Source: an uncultured Sphingomonas sp.
GTDB taxonomy: Bacteria > Pseudomonadota > Alphaproteobacteria > Sphingomonadales > Sphingomonadaceae
Length of the DNA stretch: 40,277 bases
NCBI GenBank assembly: GCA_946482655.1
Contig: CAMLSA010000020.1
Coordinates: forward strand, 1-40,277
Direction of reading: 5' to 3'
In this document: positions 14,647 through 23,378 of the stretch, piece by piece
How positions within the stretch are numbered: position 1 is the stretch's first letter
Layout of the letters: the number at the start of each line of letters is the position of its first letter
Position numbers and translations under genes: made by a program
Notes under the pieces: generated by a model
Seen by the model: only the letters and a program-made list of their open reading frames with translations
What the model was told of the DNA's origin: nothing
The model's database searches: none

Positions 14647-16604
14647 GCGGCCAGCTCCCGTGCCGATGCGGCGTTCAAGGACGCCTGCCAGTGGCGCTTC
14701 CAGTTCTGGAACGTCAGGATCGACCATAGTTGGAAGGACCAGTTGCGATGTCCGGCGAGATGTTCGCGCCAAAGTTTCCGCACCGGCGCCACGGCAAAGA
14801 ATCCCTCCGAGGCCAGCACGTCACCATCGAGCAGGTCTTCGGCCCACTGCCGCAGGGGGCCACGCAGCCATGTCTCGATAGGAACGGAGAATCCCCGCTT
14901 CGGCCGGTCAGCTAATTCCGCCGGCAGATAGCGACGAAACAGCGCGTGCAGCGGCCACTTGCCTAATCCGTCACGTACAAGGAAGCCGCGTGGAAGGCGC
15001 CAGCTATACTCAACCAGCGCGCGATCGAGGAGCGGTGCGCGCGCCTCCAGGCCGACCGCCATCGTCGCGCGATCGACCTTTACCAGAATGTCGTCGGGCA
15101 AATAGCGCAACGCATCCACCAACATCATCTGGCGGAGGGGATCGCCAAGGCCGGCTTCGATCGCCTCCGCCGCTTCCATCCCTCCGACCACCAACCGTTC
15201 GGGCTCGTCATGCACGCTCGTCATGCTGCGATAGAGGCTGTCGGCACTTTCGCTTCTGACCAGGGCCGCCAATTTGTGCATCCTGTCACCCGACATATTG
15301 CCGCGAAGCCCATTGCCGGCCCGCGAGGGCCAATAGCGGAACGCCCGGTCCCACATGGCAGGTGAAACGGCATCGATGCCGCCGGCAAAGGCGTTGCGCA
15401 GCCATGACGGCAACAGCTCCACGCCCCTTCCCAGCCTGGCAGCGATTTGGTAGCGGCTATAGCCGCCGAACATCTCGTCGCCGCCATCCCCCGACAGGCA
15501 CACCGTAACCCGTTCGCGAGCATGGCGAGCGATATGAAACATCGGAATGGCCGAGGGATCGGCAAAGGGCTCATCGTAGATTTGGGGAAGCATGGGCACC
15601 GTAGCCAGGAAAAGGTCGGCGCTCATGCGGACCATGTGGTGCCGCGAACCGATCGCTTGGGCCACTGCCGCCGCATGCGACGATTCGTCGAACTCGGGTT
15701 CCTCGAAACCTATCGTGAAGGTGTCGATCGGTCCGTCAGCGCACTGGCTCATCACCGCGCTGATCAAAGATGAATCTATACCGCCCGAGAGAAACGCGCC
15801 GACAGGCACGTCGGCGATCATCCGGTCGGCGACCGCCCGTTTCAGGAGCCTGTCGACCTCGTCGATGACAATCTGGTCGTCGGCTGACGTAGACTCCCGG
15901 CCTTCCGCTTGAGCCACCTCGCGCATCGACCAATAGGGAAGGGGCTCTCCCGAGCCCTCCAGCGTCACATCGATGTGCGTCCCTGCCGGCAGCTTCCGGA
16001 TGCCGCTCAGGATCGAGAATGGTCCGGGGACATATTGGTGCCGAAGATAGCTGGTGAGCGCCGCCCGATCGATCGAGAGATCGAGCATCGGGACGGCCAT
16101 AAATGCCTTGAGTTCGGAGGCGAACACGAAATATGGGCCGCGCCAGCCATAATAGAGGGGCTTCTTGCCCAGCCGATCCCTCGCCAGGTGCAGCGTTCGG
16201 TGCAGCCTGTCCCAGAGCGCGAAGGCAAACATTCCGTCGCACGAGGCCAGCGCCTTGACCAGGCCATGCCGCTCTATGATCGCGAGCAGAACCTCGGTGT
16301 CGCTGCCACCGCGGAAATGATGTCCCATTGCCTGTAACTCGGTTCGCAAGGCGCGATGGTTATATATCTCTCCATTGAACGTGATGATGTATCGGCCACT
16401 CGCCGATTCCATTGGCTGGCGGCCGTCGGGCGAGAGATCAAGGATCGAAAGCCGCCGATGAGCCATCGCTATGCAGGCTGAGGGCTCCGTCCATTCTCCC
16501 GACATATCGACGCCGCGATGACGCAGGCTGTCATTCATCTGCCGTGCGATGAAAAGCAGCTCGGAGGGTGGGCGGTCGCCCAGCACACCGCTTATTCCGC
16601 ACAT
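14643..16604 (-). CDS. asnB: Asparagine synthase (glutamine-hydrolysing) family amidotransferase
   Basis: 653 aa, typical for AsnB. The N-terminal glutaminase domain begins MCGISGV with Cys2 as nucleophile, and carries the RLSILDLS and GEIYNH motifs. The synthetase domain has the PP-loop SGGIDS at residues 273-278 and GDGGDEMFGGY, which bind and use ATP. GGGGAGG precedes the ATG. The gene lies in the middle of the EPS operon, overlapping both neighbours. In O-antigen loci such paralogues (WbpS- and WbtH-type) are thought to amidate uronic acids to uronamides, which fits the Ugd and epimerase genes here. Housekeeping asparagine synthesis remains an alternative, but location argues against it. 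Confidence 0.92.
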   Translation of the reverse strand: MCGISGVLGDRPPSELLFIARQMNDSLRHRGVDMSGEWTEPSACIAMAHRRLSILDLSPDGRQPMESASGRYIITFNGEIYNHRALRTELQAMGHHFRGGSDTEVLLAIIERHGLVKALASCDGMFAFALWDRLHRTLHLARDRLGKKPLYYGWRGPYFVFASELKAFMAVPMLDLSIDRAALTSYLRHQYVPGPFSILSGIRKLPAGTHIDVTLEGSGEPLPYWSMREVAQAEGRESTSADDQIVIDEVDRLLKRAVADRMIADVPVGAFLSGGIDSSLISAVMSQCADGPIDTFTIGFEEPEFDESSHAAAVAQAIGSRHHMVRMSADLFLATVPMLPQIYDEPFADPSAIPMFHIARHARERVTVCLSGDGGDEMFGGYSRYQIAARLGRGVELLPSWLRNAFAGGIDAVSPAMWDRAFRYWPSRAGNGLRGNMSGDRMHKLAALVRSESADSLYRSMTSVHDEPERLVVGGMEAAEAIEAGLGDPLRQMMLVDALRYLPDDILVKVDRATMAVGLEARAPLLDRALVEYSWRLPRGFLVRDGLGKWPLHALFRRYLPAELADRPKRGFSVPIETWLRGPLRQWAEDLLDGDVLASEGFFAVAPVRKLWREHLAGHRNWSFQLWSILTFQNWKRHWQASLNAASARELAA

Positions 16605-17785
16605 GGCAGCCTCCCCCGCGATAGGAACCGCCCCGAAGGTGAGACAAGGGCATTTCCGTAGAGCTCCGAATATCGCGCCGCGATGGCCGAAAGCGAGTAT
16701 TCCGCTCGGACACGAGCTCTGCCGCGGGCGCCGATGTGCCTCCTGCCCTCATGGCCTGACCCACTGAGCTCCGCCAGCGCTATGGCCATTGTCGCAGGAT
16801 CACCCCTCGGCACGCAAATCCCGCCGTCGCCGATGATGGCCTTGCTGTCGCCGACGTCTGTTGTAATGCACGGCACGCCCGATGCCATTGCCTCCCCCAG
16901 AATGTTCGGGAAACCCTCGCCCCAGGCAGAGGAGAGCAGGACGATGTCGCAGCCGGGCAGCCAATCGGCGACATCCCGCCGATCTCCGAGCAGCGTGAGC
17001 CGATCGGCCGGGAGCCATCGCTCACAAACCCCTGCCAATTTGGCCGGAAGAGCGTCCGTTCCGCTTCCAGCCAATAGCAGATGCACATCGTGACCCATTT
17101 GGCGGGCCCGTCCCGCAGCCTCGATCGCAGTTTCGTGATCTTTCATCGGATGGTGCCGCGCGACGACCGCCACCACGATCGCGGATGGACTGATGCCGAA
17201 CCCGCGCTCGAGCCTTCTGCGGGCGAGCCGCTCGGCTCCATCAGGTCGGAATTGCCGGTGGTCGAAACCGTTGGGGATCACGATCGCGCTACGGCCGTCA
17301 TAGCCGCATTCGACATGCTGACCTACAGCTGCGGAAGAATTGTAGATCGTTGCGCACGGCCGTTGCGACAATCTCGCGCCGAGACCGATGACGAGCCGTG
17401 TTGAAAGCTTCTCCCGGCGAATATCATGCAGTGAGTGGCGAATGTTCCAGAGCAGCCGGGACCGATGGCGTGTGAACGCGGCCGCGGCGGTCGCCGCAAT
17501 ATTGCCGTGGTACATCCACCCTTGGATCACGTCGGGTCGATGACGCCTCACGACTGTGTCGAGTGCTCGCAACGCTCGCGGGAATTGCCAGAAGTGCTGC
17601 AGATTCAAACTCTCCACCAGCACGCCCTCATTGACCATCTTTCTTCCCACCGTACCGGGCGGCATGAGCGAGACCACGACTGCGCGCGGCATTCCCAGAG
17701 TGGCCTGATGCTGAGCGACAAGCTTGGAAAGCATCGCTTCGGCGCCTCCGAAATTGAGCGCGGTGATGACGTGCAAGATCTTCAT
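16592..17785 (-). CDS. Glycosyltransferase family 4, first gene of minus-strand operon
   Basis: 397 aa. The start MKILHVITALNFGGAEAMLSKLV has the glycine-rich GGAE motif typical of GT4 acceptor domains and AAGGGAAAG as ribosome site; the frame is open upstream to 17968 without support. The C-terminal half has VAVVARHHPMKDHETAIEA, the HLLLAGSGTD strand and the E-x7-E element EGFPNILGEAMASGVP. It heads a six-gene operon with overlapping genes down to 11294, so its promoter must lie in 17786-18154. It adds one sugar of the repeat unit; donor and linkage are not predictable. Confidence 0.9.
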   Translation of the reverse strand: MKILHVITALNFGGAEAMLSKLVAQHQATLGMPRAVVVSLMPPGTVGRKMVNEGVLVESLNLQHFWQFPRALRALDTVVRRHRPDVIQGWMYHGNIAATAAAAFTRHRSRLLWNIRHSLHDIRREKLSTRLVIGLGARLSQRPCATIYNSSAAVGQHVECGYDGRSAIVIPNGFDHRQFRPDGAERLARRRLERGFGISPSAIVVAVVARHHPMKDHETAIEAAGRARQMGHDVHLLLAGSGTDALPAKLAGVCERWLPADRLTLLGDRRDVADWLPGCDIVLLSSAWGEGFPNILGEAMASGVPCITTDVGDSKAIIGDGGICVPRGDPATMAIALAELSGSGHEGRRHIGARGRARVRAEYSLSAIAARYSELYGNALVSPSGRFLSRGRLPCAE

Positions 17786-18154
17786 GCTTTCCCTTGGCCA
17801 GGTGAACGGCGCCATGGCGGCAACGCAGAAGAACACTGACTGCCAATTGTCCTCGCGTGCCGCCGAAGTTTTGCGGCATTGCGGCAACACTAGCGGCGAC
17901 CGGCGCGCGCCACATTTGCAAAAAGGACTGATAGACTTTCGGCGTGCGTAAGGCCGAGCATCATCCAAAGGGAGGCGGTCCGGCCCGAAAGGACTAATCG
18001 GCAGGCTCCGATGAGATCGCCGGACCGCTTTCGGGATATGTCCGACTGCTCGTCTTACCAGCCCCCAGCGCGGCTGGCAGGCTCCGCTCGAATCGCTGAA
18101 CGGAACAGAGGGAGGCGCTTTCGGCGCTTTCCGTTCGCCATGTCAGGAGGCGTA
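17786..18154. promoter_or_regulatory. Divergent promoter region of the two main EPS operons
   Basis: 369 bp between the minus-strand operon (start 17785) and the plus-strand operon (start 18155). It holds a direct repeat, AAAAGGACTGAT at 17921-17932 and GAAAGGACTAAT at 17987-17998, 66 bp apart, about six helical turns. AGGAGG at 18145-18150 is the ribosome site that sets the start at 18155. No unambiguous -35/-10 boxes were found. Confidence 0.5.
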
Positions 18155-20179
18155 ATGACTAGCCGGCAACCCTGGGGCACGATGCGCTTACGCTCGCTAT
18201 GCGTGCTATTCCTGGACTCGAGCGCGGTCGCTCTCTCGCTATATGTGGCTCTTCAGCTGCGCATTCCGGGGCAATGGCCGGAAGCGATGAGCTCCGCCGC
18301 CGCGGTGAGCGCAGCAATCGCCGTGATCGCATCTATCGTCATCTTCCACATCGCGGGCATCTATCGGCACTCATGGCGCTACATTTCGCTCAAGGAACTT
18401 GTTTTCCTTAGCCAGGCCTGCGTCGTATCCGTAGCGGCCTCGTCGATCATCACCTTGCTGTTCCTGTCCGACCCGCCATCGTTGCCCCGTTCCGTCCCGG
18501 TCATTCAGTGGTTTGTCCTCGTGGTCATGCTCGGCTCGTTGCGGGCGGGCCGGCGCATCGCGCGGGAGGTGATGCACCCCGGCGCCATGGCGGACCGCTG
18601 TTCCGGCAACACGCTCTACGGCAGATTGCGGCCTGGAGGCGTCCGCCAGGATGTGTTGTTGATCGGGGACACCGATTGGGCGGACAGCGTGTTGCGCGTG
18701 CTGAAGCGTGGACGCCAGGCAGCGCTCACGCCCGTCGGCATCCTCACTCATGACGACGGTGACCTGAATCTCAACATCCGCGGCGTTCCTATTCTTGGCA
18801 CGGTCGACAATCTGGAAAAGGCCGTGGGCGATCTCAGCCTGGGGAAAAAGCGGCCGAGCTTCGTCATCGTGAATCAATCCGATCCGTCGTTGACGGGCCC
18901 ACGCATCGCCAGGCTGGCAACGCGTGCCGCTCAGCTCGGCCTTGAACTGGCCCGGGCCCAAGACCCGGGGCAATTGCAGCATTTGCGCGATGGAATGCTC
19001 GACCTCCAGTTTCTGAACCTGACCGATTTGCTTGGCCGTCCCGAACTGCGTCTCGACGGCTCCGTCGTGCGTGACGCAATCTGTGGCCGCAAGGTGCTCG
19101 TGACCGGAGCGGGAGGGACGATAGGGAGTGAGCTGGTACGCCAGATCGCGGCGTTCGGAGCGGACGAGATCCTGCTGCTCGACCATGCGGAATGCAATCT
19201 CTACACGGTAGACTTGGAATTGCGCGAAAGTTTTCCGGCTGTGCGCTCCACCCCGCTACTCTGCTCCGTGCGGCAGCGGGAGGCGGTCATGAAAGCCTTT
19301 CTGGAGCACCGGCCCGATCTTGTGTTCCACGCGGCTGCTCTCAAACATGTGCCCCTGGTAGAAACCAATTTGAGCGCCGGCGTACTTACCAACGTCATCG
19401 GGACCCGAAACGTGGCAGACGCGGTGCTTGCCTGCGGTGCGCGGGCGATGATCCAGGTCTCCACCGACAAGGCGGTGAACCCGGTAGGTATGATGGGTGC
19501 CACCAAGCGGATGGGAGAGCTCTATTGCCAGGCGCTCGACCTCGCGGCCTCCTCGGATGCCGCATGCTGCCGCTTCCTGACGGTCCGCTTCGGCAACGTC
19601 CTCGGCTCCAGCGGTTCGCTCATTCCGCTGTTCATGCGTCAGCTTAGCAGGCGAGGACCGCTGACTGTCACCCACCCCGATATCGAGCGCTACTTCATGA
19701 CGGTCCACGAAGCCGTGCAACTGATCCTTCACAGCGCTGCCGGCACGCTGAAGGGAGGCATCGACCGCGGTAGAATATTCGTGCTCGACATGGGCGATCC
19801 CATCAAGATCGTCGACATCGCGCGCCGGATCATCCGGGCTGCCGGCCTGGTGCCCGACATCGACATCAAAATCGAGTTTGTCGGTTTGCGCCCCGGCGAG
19901 AAGCTGTTCGAAGAACTTTTCGACGTGGGGGAGGAGCGCCTTCCTTCCTCGCTTCCGGGAATCTTCGAGGCGGAGCCGGATTCAGTACCGCTTCCGGTTC
20001 TCAAGGCAGTGTTTCATCAGCTGGAGGAACTGGCCCGTCGAGGGGAGGATGAGGCGATCCGCTCCGTCATGCGAAGCGTCGTGGACATGCATCAGGATGA
20101 GCCGCGAGAGGCGGTGGCGGCGGGCAGCGATCGGCCGGCGGCCCAGCTCATTCCGGCGCGCCTGCAAGAGGCGAGTTGA
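18155..20179 (+). CDS. CapD/PglF/WbpM-like nucleotide-sugar 4,6-dehydratase
   Basis: 674 aa membrane enzyme. The N-terminus has several membrane segments (residues about 15-150), then a regulatory Rossmann-like domain (VLLIGDTDWADSVLRVL), then the catalytic SDR domain with VLVTGAGGTIGSELV (about 314-328) and STDKAVNPVGMMGATK (about 436-451). The catalytic tyrosine is replaced by methionine (M..TK), as is normal in this family. Such enzymes convert UDP-GlcNAc to the 4-keto-6-deoxy sugar. The ATG at 18155 is chosen for its AGGAGG; the frame is open back to 18011. It is followed two bases later by an aminotransferase gene that would use the product, as in bacillosamine synthesis. Confidence 0.93.
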   Translation: MTSRQPWGTMRLRSLCVLFLDSSAVALSLYVALQLRIPGQWPEAMSSAAAVSAAIAVIASIVIFHIAGIYRHSWRYISLKELVFLSQACVVSVAASSIITLLFLSDPPSLPRSVPVIQWFVLVVMLGSLRAGRRIAREVMHPGAMADRCSGNTLYGRLRPGGVRQDVLLIGDTDWADSVLRVLKRGRQAALTPVGILTHDDGDLNLNIRGVPILGTVDNLEKAVGDLSLGKKRPSFVIVNQSDPSLTGPRIARLATRAAQLGLELARAQDPGQLQHLRDGMLDLQFLNLTDLLGRPELRLDGSVVRDAICGRKVLVTGAGGTIGSELVRQIAAFGADEILLLDHAECNLYTVDLELRESFPAVRSTPLLCSVRQREAVMKAFLEHRPDLVFHAAALKHVPLVETNLSAGVLTNVIGTRNVADAVLACGARAMIQVSTDKAVNPVGMMGATKRMGELYCQALDLAASSDAACCRFLTVRFGNVLGSSGSLIPLFMRQLSRRGPLTVTHPDIERYFMTVHEAVQLILHSAAGTLKGGIDRGRIFVLDMGDPIKIVDIARRIIRAAGLVPDIDIKIEFVGLRPGEKLFEELFDVGEERLPSSLPGIFEAEPDSVPLPVLKAVFHQLEELARRGEDEAIRSVMRSVVDMHQDEPREAVAAGSDRPAAQLIPARLQEAS

Positions 20180-20181
20180 CG

Positions 20182-21411
20182 ATGGCGACCTTGGCCGCGA
20201 CCGCTCCGATCCGCGAGCAACCACCGTCCGCCCGATCTCCCATCGTCTCACGCTGGCCTTCCTATGGCGAGGACGAGATCGCTGCCGTCGCGGAGGTCCT
20301 GCGCTCGGGTCGGGTCAACGCTCTCGTGCACGGGGACAAGTGCCGCGAGTTCGAGCGGCAATTTGCCAACTATGTCGGTGGTGCCCATGCGATCGCGGTC
20401 GCCAATGGAACGCTGGCGCTGGAACTGGGGCTCCGCGCGCTCGGCATCGGCACGGGCGACGAGGTCATTGTAACTCCGCGAAGCTATTTCGCATCAGCGA
20501 GCTGCATCGTCGCCGTGGGAGCAAAGCCAGTCTTCGCGGACATCGATCCGCTCAGCCAGAATATCAATCCGGACGCCATCTCGCGGGTCATCACCTCCCG
20601 AACGCGCGCGCTGATCTGCGTTCACCTTGCGGGCTGGCCATGTGACATGAAGCCGATCATGTCGCTCTGCCGTCGTCATGGGATCAAAATCATCGAGGAT
20701 TGCGCGCAAGCGCTCGGCGCCGAATATCGCAACCGGAAGGTGGGCTCGTTCGGGGACGCCGCCGCCTTTTCCTTCTGCACCGACAAGATCATGTCGACAG
20801 GAGGCGAGGGCGGAATGCTGATCATCGAGGACCGTGACGCTTGGGAGCGCGCATGGGCCTATAAGGATCATGGCAAAAGCCAGTCGAGGCTGTTTGATCA
20901 AAGCGGAGCCACCGGCTGCTTTCGCTGGCTGCACGACGATTTCGGAAGCAATTTTCGCCTGACCGAAATGCAGGCCGCGATCGGCTTGCTCCAGCTAGCC
21001 AAATTACCGTCCTGGCTCAAGGCTAGACGGCGCAACGCCGCGATCCTCGATGCGGCACTCACCGAAATACCGAGGCTGCTTGTCCCGCGACCGCCGGATG
21101 AGATCCGGCATGCTTATTATAAATATTATTGCTTCTTGCTGGGCTCTGAACGCGACGACGGGGAAAGGCGCGATGCGCTGGTTCATGATCTGCGACTTGC
21201 TGGCGTGCCGAGCGGCAGCGGCTCCTGTCCGGAAATGCACCGGGAGCAAGCTTTCAAGCGCTACTCGTCCGATGAAGAGGCATTCACACCGGTCGCGCGT
21301 CATTTGGGCGCGACCAGCATCATGCTGCCGGTCGACCCTTCGCTGACTGAGGCGGACATGCAGCAGATGGCAGCGCGCGTGAGAAGCTGCATGATGGCGC
21401 CGGGGAGATGA
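20182..21411 (+). CDS. DegT/DnrJ/EryC1/StrS family sugar aminotransferase
   Basis: 409 aa PLP enzyme, normal length. The motif IIEDCAQALGAEY, the PLP lysine Lys202 in FCTDKIMSTGGEGG and the FGSNFRLTEMQAAIG segment are all intact. It would transaminate the 4-keto sugar made by the dehydratase encoded immediately upstream (PglE-like step). The ATG at 20182 follows the upstream stop by two bases with GAGGCGAG as ribosome site; a TTG at 20176 is also in frame. The last bases overlap the polymerase gene by ATGA. Exact sugar substrate is inferred from context. Confidence 0.93.
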   Translation: MATLAATAPIREQPPSARSPIVSRWPSYGEDEIAAVAEVLRSGRVNALVHGDKCREFERQFANYVGGAHAIAVANGTLALELGLRALGIGTGDEVIVTPRSYFASASCIVAVGAKPVFADIDPLSQNINPDAISRVITSRTRALICVHLAGWPCDMKPIMSLCRRHGIKIIEDCAQALGAEYRNRKVGSFGDAAAFSFCTDKIMSTGGEGGMLIIEDRDAWERAWAYKDHGKSQSRLFDQSGATGCFRWLHDDFGSNFRLTEMQAAIGLLQLAKLPSWLKARRRNAAILDAALTEIPRLLVPRPPDEIRHAYYKYYCFLLGSERDDGERRDALVHDLRLAGVPSGSGSCPEMHREQAFKRYSSDEEAFTPVARHLGATSIMLPVDPSLTEADMQQMAARVRSCMMAPGR

Positions 21412-22739
21412 ACTCCGACGGGCGGAACCTGGATGGCTACGCCCAGTTGCCGAACGAAGGCTTCGTGCCGGCCGAAAGTGAAGGCCTTCGGGCCTCCGCC
21501 GCCTCGGCGACAGCTCCATTGCTGAGCATGGCAGTGTTCTTTTTCGGCTATCACCTTTGGCGAGTTGGCGGTGTCAACATCACCATCAGCGACGTTCTCT
21601 TCATCGCGGTGGTGTTCATCGAGCTTTCGCTGGCCCGCCTGAACGGCATGCCCTTGGGTGCGCTTACGGCACCTTGGCTGGCAAGTTTGCTGGTCATGCT
21701 CGCCGGGCTGTTCCTCGGCAGCTTCTTCCATGGCGACATGACCCGTTGGCTGATCGTCGCCGCCCAATATCTGTTCAGCTATCTGTTGCTGCCGATGGCG
21801 CTCATCCGTGACAGGAATATGATAGAAAAGCTGGTGCTGGTGCTTATTGTCGGGATGGTGGCGATGGAAAGCGTTGCCATCGCGACCTATTATCTCGTCG
21901 AAGGCTATGAAGAAGCCGAGAAGCTTTTTGGCGTGGATTTCATTTCGGGCAGCCGCCGATTGGGTGGAATGCTGGGCGATGCCAATTGGAACTCCATCGT
22001 GATCGCGATGACCTTGCCGTTCATCGTCTATTCCGCCCGAAAGCGGCTGATTCCCGGAACCGCAGCGGTGGCGGCCGCCCTGGTGCTATTTTGGGCGCTG
22101 ACCCTCGCCGCCTCATTCACCGGGTTCGCGGCGGCGGTCATCGCCATGCTGGTCATGACCGTGGCTGGACGGCTACGCCCATCGCCCAAGATAATGTTGC
22201 TCGGAGTGGCGGTCGCCGGGGGGTTGTACCTTGTCGATTATCAGCCGCCGGAAATCTTCGCGAAGCGAGTGGCCCCCGCTCTTCAGAATGCGAGTCTCGG
22301 CGGCGCCGGCACATATGACGACAGGGCGGAGCTGATCAAGGAAGCTTGGGAGCGCGCGGAGCAGACGGCGCTGATCGGTGTGGGTGCCGACCAATATCGT
22401 GAGTTCAGCGCTTTCAGCCAGCCGGTGCATAACATGTACGTGCTCCAGCTCGCGGAGGGAGGGATTCTCGCGCTCGCCGGATGGCTGGGCCTCGTGCTCA
22501 TTCTCATCCTCATTCCTCTCACCCGTCTTCGCAAAAGCCCCCTCGAAGCTTCGCTCAATTTGGCGGTGATCGTTGTGTTCATGGTCTTCACCATCGCCAG
22601 CCCGCATATATATGCTCGCTTCCTCATGGTGCCCGTTATCCTGTCGCTGGGGATCGTCCTGACGGCGAACAATCCACTGCCTCTTCTGGGCAGGCCTCCT
22701 CTCCGGAATCGCAGAGGCGCTACCGGCCAAATGTACTAG
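21408..22739 (+). CDS. Wzy-like polysaccharide polymerase / O-antigen ligase family
   Basis: 443 aa integral membrane protein with about ten or more hydrophobic segments, for example LLSMAVFFFGYHLW, VVFIELSLARL, WLASLLVMLAGLFLGSFF and VVFMVFTIASPHIYARFLM. A large polar loop lies near residues 280-340 (RVAPALQNASLGGAGTYDDR), and HNMYVLQLAEGGILALAGW is the typical end of the ligase/polymerase domain. Wzy polymerises lipid-linked repeat units at the periplasmic face. The four-base ATGA overlap with the aminotransferase gene supports start and operon membership. Family members diverge strongly, so polymerase versus ligase is decided by context: Wzx, Wzc and Wza partners are encoded here and no lipid-A acceptor genes. 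Confidence 0.85.
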   Translation: MNSDGRNLDGYAQLPNEGFVPAESEGLRASAASATAPLLSMAVFFFGYHLWRVGGVNITISDVLFIAVVFIELSLARLNGMPLGALTAPWLASLLVMLAGLFLGSFFHGDMTRWLIVAAQYLFSYLLLPMALIRDRNMIEKLVLVLIVGMVAMESVAIATYYLVEGYEEAEKLFGVDFISGSRRLGGMLGDANWNSIVIAMTLPFIVYSARKRLIPGTAAVAAALVLFWALTLAASFTGFAAAVIAMLVMTVAGRLRPSPKIMLLGVAVAGGLYLVDYQPPEIFAKRVAPALQNASLGGAGTYDDRAELIKEAWERAEQTALIGVGADQYREFSAFSQPVHNMYVLQLAEGGILALAGWLGLVLILILIPLTRLRKSPLEASLNLAVIVVFMVFTIASPHIYARFLMVPVILSLGIVLTANNPLPLLGRPPLRNRRGATGQMY

Positions 22740-22769
22740 GCTTGCTCCCATGAATCTCGGGAGGCGAGA

Positions 22770-23336
22770 GTGAAAAAGCATCATTGGCGAAGCTGGTTCG
22801 GATGTTTGGCCGCTTTGGCCCTGGCGTCCTGTTCTCCCACGGCGGGCCTGGAGTCGTTGTCGCCTGTGGCGCCGGCCGAGTATCTGCTCGGTCCGGGTGA
22901 CGAGGTTCGGGTCATGGCCTTTGGCCTGGACGGTTTCTCGAGCAATTACGTCGTCAGCGATAATGGTGCCCTCTCGCTCCCTTTGATCGGCGATGTGACC
23001 GCAAGTGGCCAAAGCGTCGCCCAGATCCAAAAGGCGATCGCGGCGCAGCTCGCCGATAAACGCATCCTCAATAACCCGGTCGTAAATGTGCAGGTGAACC
23101 AGTACAGGCCGTTCTTCGTCATGGGCGAAGTCAAGAAGCCTGGCGAATACCAGTTCCGGCCGGGAACATCCGTGCTCAACGCGATCTCGATGGCGGGTGG
23201 CTACACTTTCCGTGCCGACACGTCGAAGGTGGCTATCACGCGCCGCCGCGGCGATGGCAGCTTCACGGCCGCGGCGAGCGAAAATGTGGTGATTCAGCCG
23301 GGCGATACGATCCGCGTGTTCGAAAGCTGGTTCTAG
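22770..23336 (+). CDS. Wza/GumB-like polysaccharide export lipoprotein
   Basis: 188 aa. A GTG start with GGGAGG upstream is followed by a lipoprotein signal (CLAALALASC, lipobox LASC, Cys21). The polysaccharide export domain follows (EYLLGPGDEVRVMAFG, VSDNGALSLPLIGDV), then one SLBB-type beta-grasp domain (FFVMGEVKKPGEYQFRPGTSVLNAISMAGGYTF, split at the middle). It forms the periplasmic and outer-membrane part of the export channel with the Wzc-like protein. It is short compared with E. coli Wza (about 380 aa) and matches the GumB/ExoF-type size, so the outer-membrane barrel may be supplied by the next gene. Confidence 0.93.
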   Translation: MKKHHWRSWFGCLAALALASCSPTAGLESLSPVAPAEYLLGPGDEVRVMAFGLDGFSSNYVVSDNGALSLPLIGDVTASGQSVAQIQKAIAAQLADKRILNNPVVNVQVNQYRPFFVMGEVKKPGEYQFRPGTSVLNAISMAGGYTFRADTSKVAITRRRGDGSFTAAASENVVIQPGDTIRVFESWF

Positions 23337-23378
23337 GAGATGTGCCGCTTGCCCCCGAAGCCGTGCGCCGTGAGGCGC

